Source: Candidatus Methanogaster sp. UBA203
Lineage (GTDB): Archaea; Halobacteriota; Methanosarcinia; Methanosarcinales; Methanogasteraceae
Assembly (NCBI GenBank): GCA_002503595.1
Contig: DASC01000153.1
Coordinates: 1 to 8,622, forward strand
Reading direction: 5' to 3'
Length of the DNA stretch: 8,622 nt
Of this stretch, positions 5,987 to 8,622 are shown in pieces (within the stretch, counting starts at the first letter, position 1; every line of letters begins with the position of its first letter). Made by a program: the position numbers and the translations under genes. The notes beneath the pieces were generated by a model that made no database searches, was not told the DNA's origin, and saw nothing but the letters and a program-made list of their open reading frames with translations.

Positions 5987-6193
5987 ATGTCAGCGCAATT
6001 GGTTCAGGACGTGGATGAAAGGATTTATCGTACGTTTCGAGACCGATGCAGTGATTTAAACATCGATCTCGGCAAAGCAGTGACTGATGCGCTCGATATG
6101 TGGTTGGAGCGTTCTGACTACGACGAGGCGTTTATAGAACGACAGCGAAAAATCCTTCGGGAAGAAGAATTCGTGAGTCTCGATGAAATATAA
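5987..6193 (+). CDS. Ribbon-helix-helix antitoxin-like protein (RelB-type position)
   Basis: A 68-residue protein. The N-terminal part (about 4-42) fits a ribbon-helix-helix DNA-binding domain: a strand (LVQDVDERIYRTFRD), a helix (CSDLNIDLGK) and a second helix (AVTDALDMWLE). A charged C-terminal tail (RQRKILREEEFVSLDEI) resembles the toxin-binding tails of RelB-like antitoxins. The start at 5987 is chosen because the frame upstream (to 5819) does not look like protein, whereas the TATA box and tandem octamer fit ATG 5987. The frame overlaps the relE-like ATG at 6183 by 11 nt, the usual antitoxin-toxin coupling. Because that toxin is broken, the gene seems to be an orphan antitoxin. It could still repress its own promoter or neutralise a related toxin elsewhere. 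Confidence 0.75.
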   Translation: MSAQLVQDVDERIYRTFRDRCSDLNIDLGKAVTDALDMWLERSDYDEAFIERQRKILREEEFVSLDEI

Positions 6194-6394
6194 GATTTTG
6201 ATATCAGAGAGCGCTCGTAAACAACTTAATTATCTATAGGAGAGGGAATGTCAGCGGATCCGATCCAATCTCAAAGAGTTGGAGGTATATCCGAGAAAAA
6301 GACGCGCGAGAGCGGATATGTTTATGCGATCGTCGGTGATGACGTCCGTGTTACCGAGATCATGCGCAGGGGCAGGGACTGCCGCGGATACTGA
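6183..6394 (+). pseudogene. RelE/ParE-family toxin pseudogene
   Basis: ATG 6183 overlaps the antitoxin gene and reads MKYKILISESARKQLNYL, a typical RelE N-terminus. An in-frame TAG (6237-6239) follows. The same frame then resumes as ...QRIRSNLKELEVYPRKRR up to about 6314, the family's second helix. The C-terminal strand block appears one frame over from 6314: YAIVGDDVRVTEIMRRGRD, ending RGY and TGA (6392-6394). Between these parts, roughly 20 residues expected in RelE (the basic '..LKG...YRLRVGDYRV' segment with catalytic residues) are missing. One nonsense codon plus an internal deletion with frameshift make an active toxin very unlikely. Even TAG readthrough (pyrrolysine) would not repair the frame. 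Confidence 0.8.
6321..6374 (+). repeat. RelE 3'-end direct repeat, copy 1
   Basis: A 54-bp stretch matching 7323-7376 at 50 of 54 positions in the same orientation. It encodes the RelE C-terminal strands. The differences give Val/Ile, Asp/Glu and a silent Arg change, so the copies diverged as coding sequence before decaying. Confidence 0.85.
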
Positions 6395-6421
6395 CAGGAC
6401 GTTGCAACATTGGTTTGACTC

Positions 6422-6434
6422 ATCTTTCAAAGAT
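6422..6434. promoter_or_regulatory. Perfect palindrome upstream of the HEPN-MNT pair
   Basis: ATCTTT-C-AAAGAT, a 13-nt perfect inverted repeat, lies 23 nt before the TATA-like element ATATATT (6458-6464), which is itself about 24 nt before ATG 6485. The location suits an operator, but it is short and no regulator is identified. Confidence 0.35.
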
Positions 6435-6457
6435 GAAATGGTTAACGAAGGTGGGTC

Positions 6458-6464
6458 ATATATT
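6458..6464 (+). promoter_or_regulatory. TATA-like element of the HEPN-MNT operon
   Basis: ATATATT is centred about 24 nt before ATG 6485, compatible with a leaderless or near-leaderless transcript; only a weak purine-rich stretch (GAAGGGA) lies between. Confidence 0.4.
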
Positions 6465-6484
6465 AAGAAGGGAAAGAATAATAG

Positions 6485-6916
6485 ATGAAAATGATGAAGA
6501 AAAGCAAACGCGCTGCAAGGGCAGGTGTATGGATGGATGAGGCTAAATATGATTTCGATACCTGCCTTGAACTTCATAAGCTTGGGCGGTATAACTGGGT
6601 TTGCACCTGTTCCCAGCAAGTGGGAGAAAAAGCCATAAAGTCTTTATTCCTTCTAAATGGCTCTGATTTCCCGTGGACACACAGCATCGTTGATTTGTTA
6701 GATGAGTTAAAAGACATTCTGTCGATAGAGGAAGAGGAATTTCTCGCATTGCGGCACAGTGCAAGTGAGCTTGATCCACATTATGTTGAAACCCGCTATC
6801 CGGACGCAATAGGTGGAACTCAGGCGCCCTATCGCTATTACGATGGCAAAAGAAGTGAAGAATGTCTAAAAAATGCAAGGAGGTTGCTTAAATGGGCGGA
6901 GAGACAGACTCAATAA
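6485..6916 (+). CDS. HEPN-domain protein (toxin-side partner of a HEPN-MNT module)
   Basis: A 143-residue helical protein with the classic HEPN (PF05168-like) pattern. After a basic N-terminus come WMDEAKYDFDTCLEL (16-30), CSQQVGEKAIKSLFLLNG (42-59), THSIVDLLDEL (65-75) and LDPHYVETRYPD (96-107) with the family's typical Y..TRYPD, then a closing helix. In HEPN-MNT modules the HEPN protein is usually the toxin, often an RNase with an RX4-6H motif. I do not see that motif: Arg104 has no His 4-6 residues downstream, and Arg90 to His99 is too wide. This member may therefore act differently, as PF05168-type proteins often do. The 3' end overlaps the MNT gene by 25 nt, so translation is coupled. 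ATG 6485 is the first of three near starts (6485, 6491, 6494); the true one is uncertain. Confidence 0.88.
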   Translation: MKMMKKSKRAARAGVWMDEAKYDFDTCLELHKLGRYNWVCTCSQQVGEKAIKSLFLLNGSDFPWTHSIVDLLDELKDILSIEEEEFLALRHSASELDPHYVETRYPDAIGGTQAPYRYYDGKRSEECLKNARRLLKWAERQTQ

Positions 6917-7266
6917 TAGAGCGGGTGATCGAATATTGCAGAAGCGTAGACCGTGAATTCAGATTGAAGCGAGTGGTATTGTTTGGTTCGAGGAGCAGAG
7001 GTGACTTTTATCCGCACAGCGACATTGACCTTCTTCTGGTATCTGATGAGTTCCCGGATGACTGGTTTACGCGGCAGGCGAAACTGTACTTTTTGAAGTT
7101 GAAGCAGATCGAACCAATTGGCTACACCACAACTGAAATACGCAGGATGGTGGAGGAAGGCAATAAGTTTATCGAGAATGTTTTCAGGGAGGGGAAAGAG
7201 ATTGAACCAAATAAATTCCAGGTAAAACGCGTGAATGCCCTTGAGGGTAAGGGAGAGGGCGATTAA
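6892..7266 (+). CDS. MNT-family minimal nucleotidyltransferase (antitoxin-side partner of HEPN)
   Basis: A 124-residue protein with the polymerase-beta-like nucleotidyltransferase core: VVLFGSRSRGDF (28-39) followed by SDIDLLLVSDE (43-53). Gly32-Ser33 and Asp44/Asp46 form the nucleotide and metal-binding GS...D-x-D motif. Both are intact, so transfer of nucleotides (AMPylation of the partner HEPN protein in studied systems) is plausible. The later GYTTTEIRRMVEEG (77-90) is also typical of HEPN-linked MNT proteins. The third acidic residue is not obvious. The C-terminal tail (about 105-124) is polar and variable. The start ATG 6892 lies inside the end of the HEPN gene in another frame (25-nt overlap), as usual for this pair. 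Together they form a complete toxin-antitoxin or antiphage module. Confidence 0.9.
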   Translation: MGGETDSIIERVIEYCRSVDREFRLKRVVLFGSRSRGDFYPHSDIDLLLVSDEFPDDWFTRQAKLYFLKLKQIEPIGYTTTEIRRMVEEGNKFIENVFREGKEIEPNKFQVKRVNALEGKGEGD

Positions 7267-7273
7267 CACTCTA

Positions 7274-7411
7274 TGGTTTCCTCCGATTATACTATACTCA
7301 GCACTGGCATAAACTGCGCTTTTTTATGCGATCATTGGTGATGAAGTCCGTGTTACCGAGATCATGCGCCGGGGCATTGGCGCGTTGCATTGTTTATCCG
7401 GTGCTGGTTAA
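7274..7411 (+). pseudogene. Eroded second relBE remnant (relB start region fused to relE 3' end)
   Basis: TGGTTTC...CGATTATAC (7274-7292) reproduces, in order, two exact words from the relB promoter/start region (5962-5968 and 5974-5982), and TCAGC plus TGG continue the likeness to 7307. After about 15 nt, a relE C-terminal end follows in frame: LFYAIIGDEVRVTEIMRRG (from 7319), then an unrelated tail ending TAA (7409-7411). About 300 nt corresponding to the body of relB-relE is missing. No intact ORF remains. It overlaps the convergent stop of the GmrSD-like gene by a few nt. The 3' match is certain; the 5' match is short and less sure. Confidence 0.6.
7323..7376 (+). repeat. RelE 3'-end direct repeat, copy 2
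   Basis: 54 bp, 50 identical to 6321-6374, same orientation, 1002 nt apart. The two copies bracket the complete HEPN-MNT pair. Confidence 0.85.
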
Positions 7412-8622
7412 TCAATCCCCTCATTATCAAATTTAAACAATTCTAAAGCCTCTGTGACAATTTTACCAGTTCTACTGTTAATCTCTTCTGCAGTCCACGA
7501 GCCTTTATCTACTAATTCTTTGTTTAGGTACAATCCATTCTTGTAACCTACGTAATCGCCTTTATTGTTCTTCCGATCTCTCTTCTCTTCGAAGGGAAAG
7601 TTCGATAAATTAGAATTATAACCAGTCATTGTTAAATTGCCCAATTTATGAACCCATGCCACATGCAATTCATTCGCTTTGTTTTCATCACCGTTTGCGA
7701 CCATATCAACCCATTCCCCGGGAATATTGACCCCTTCTGGAAAAATATGCTCTATTGTCCAGACGGACTTTTTGTTTTTGCCTTGCGCCCACAAGTCAGT
7801 ATGGATTTCTTTTGTTTGGTGATTTTCTTCGATCTTACAGAGTATAAAGCGAGTAACTGCAACATTGTCATCATAAATATCTCCTTCCAGCTTTTTTTTG
7901 AATGTATTGATATCGGAGAACCTCGTAGACTGGGTTAAATAGTTACTAATGGTAGATGGAGTTAAATCGTCTCTGTTTCGCTCACATTCATCTATTAGCC
8001 CTATGAAGATTGTGTCGAGGTCTCTTGTTCCTGGAAAATCTGTTAAATTTCTCCTAACGAAATATTTCATTAAAAACTTTATCGACCCTTCAATGAGTCC
8101 GTGATTATTTTCATGCTCTGCGAATAAGTAAAGTAGAAATGTGTAAGACGGAGCCGCCCCGATGTGCAATAAATCAGTCAGCCCGTTGTGATATTCGCTA
8201 TCGCTTCCATTATCATCCGGCTCTACGAATAAGTTATACGCTCTGGATTTTTCAATCAATTCATCAAAAATAAATCCGGAATCTCGGTTTATTAGATTCT
8301 CATATATCTTGATTAGATTATGTTTCGTAGCTCTATGAAACTTCTCTACTTTTATTCGTTCTTTGTACTTAAATGCGTTATAATATTGTCTTAGAAATCT
8401 TTCTTGGATCGGGGGATCGGGCAAATTACCCACTAATTTTAACCATTCGTTATAAGCCTCGTCTACTGATCTAACTTTTTTATTCTCTAACTCCGATAAA
8501 ATCTTATTTTTAATAATATCCATAGCAGAGAGGGGTATTCCACGATTATTCAAAGTTTCGAAAAGAACGAATGCATCTGAGTGGCTGTTCACCTCAATTT
8601 TAACCAACAAAGCTGAATATAT
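7408..8622 (-). CDS. GmrSD-type restriction-like protein (DUF262 end plus DUF1524), 5' partial
   Basis: The frame is open to the window edge (TTG at 8610 is not a real start), so the N-terminus, with most of the DUF262 nucleotide-using domain, lies outside. About 404 residues are visible. They begin with the end of DUF262 (SDAFVLFETLNNRGIPLSAM, then DIIKNKIL), followed by a long helical middle. Near the C-terminus is the DUF1524 His-Asn nuclease core: WTIEHIFPEG with its key His, then HKLGNLTMTGYNSNLSNFPF. This layout is that of GmrSD/BrxU-like enzymes, which cut modified (for example glucosylated) phage DNA in an NTP-dependent way. The core motifs look intact. It is visibly more AT-rich than the operons at 1-5700, suggesting horizontal gain. 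It converges on the TA remnants. Confidence 0.88.
   Translation of the reverse strand: MYSALLVKIEVNSHSDAFVLFETLNNRGIPLSAMDIIKNKILSELENKKVRSVDEAYNEWLKLVGNLPDPPIQERFLRQYYNAFKYKERIKVEKFHRATKHNLIKIYENLINRDSGFIFDELIEKSRAYNLFVEPDDNGSDSEYHNGLTDLLHIGAAPSYTFLLYLFAEHENNHGLIEGSIKFLMKYFVRRNLTDFPGTRDLDTIFIGLIDECERNRDDLTPSTISNYLTQSTRFSDINTFKKKLEGDIYDDNVAVTRFILCKIEENHQTKEIHTDLWAQGKNKKSVWTIEHIFPEGVNIPGEWVDMVANGDENKANELHVAWVHKLGNLTMTGYNSNLSNFPFEEKRDRKNNKGDYVGYKNGLYLNKELVDKGSWTAEEINSRTGKIVTEALELFKFDNEGID

Noticed and set aside
6237..6239. TAG in relE as a pyrrolysine codon
   Set aside because: Readthrough would restore only the first part; the deletion and frame change near 6314 still destroy the protein, so ordinary decay is simpler.
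6251..6619. 122-codon minus-strand frame across the relE relic and HEPN start
   Set aside because: It opposes clearly recognisable relE and HEPN coding sequence and shows no family features.
1..8622. CRISPR array, tRNA, rRNA or insertion sequence
   Set aside because: I saw no regularly spaced repeats, no tRNA-like cloverleaf and no transposase or terminal inverted repeats; the only long repeat is the relE 3' end pair.

Overview
The window looks like chromosomal DNA from a euryarchaeon, probably of the methanogen/ANME type (for example Methanosarcinales or a relative). The evidence is a COG1395-type archaeal HTH regulator, archaeal lipoproteins, oligo-T terminators, TATA-box promoters about 25-30 nt upstream of start codons with no Shine-Dalgarno sequence (leaderless transcripts), and AGGAGG/GGTGA ribosome sites on other genes. 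The placement below the phylum is inference only.

Region 1 (1-2716, plus strand) is a compact operon: the C-terminal part of a surface protein with Ig-like CARDB/NEW3-type domains and one C-terminal membrane anchor; a non-canonical tubulin/FtsZ-superfamily GTPase; an unrecognised 91-residue protein; and a winged-helix (ArsR-like) protein. Gaps of 15, 6 and 6 nt imply co-transcription. A membrane-anchored exterior protein made together with a cytoskeletal GTPase suggests a membrane-remodelling, surface-patterning or cell-shape system. This is the best candidate for a poorly described system here. It ends at a hairpin plus T-run, facing the next operon.

Region 2 (2883-5719, minus strand) runs from a TATA promoter at about 5744-5753: COG1395 regulator, then (ATGA overlap) a lipoprotein of unknown function, then a 77-residue protein, then a NitT/TauT (SsuA/NMT1)-type substrate-binding lipoprotein. 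No transporter permease or ATPase is present in the window.

Region 3 (5840-7411) is a toxin-antitoxin patch. An intact ribbon-helix-helix antitoxin-like gene is followed by a relE-like toxin pseudogene (in-frame TAG plus an internal deletion/frameshift). Next comes an intact, overlapping HEPN-MNT gene pair, and then a second, more eroded relBE remnant that keeps a piece resembling the relB promoter/start and the relE 3' end. The two relE 3' ends match at 50 of 54 positions and bracket the HEPN-MNT pair. This points to TA modules arrayed in tandem, or to one module inserted at another and followed by decay.

Region 4 (7408-8622, minus strand) is the C-terminal two-thirds or so of an AT-rich GmrSD-type (DUF262/DUF1524) restriction-like protein, running off the window end. 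Regions 3 and 4 together look like a small defence/TA island beside housekeeping-like operons.
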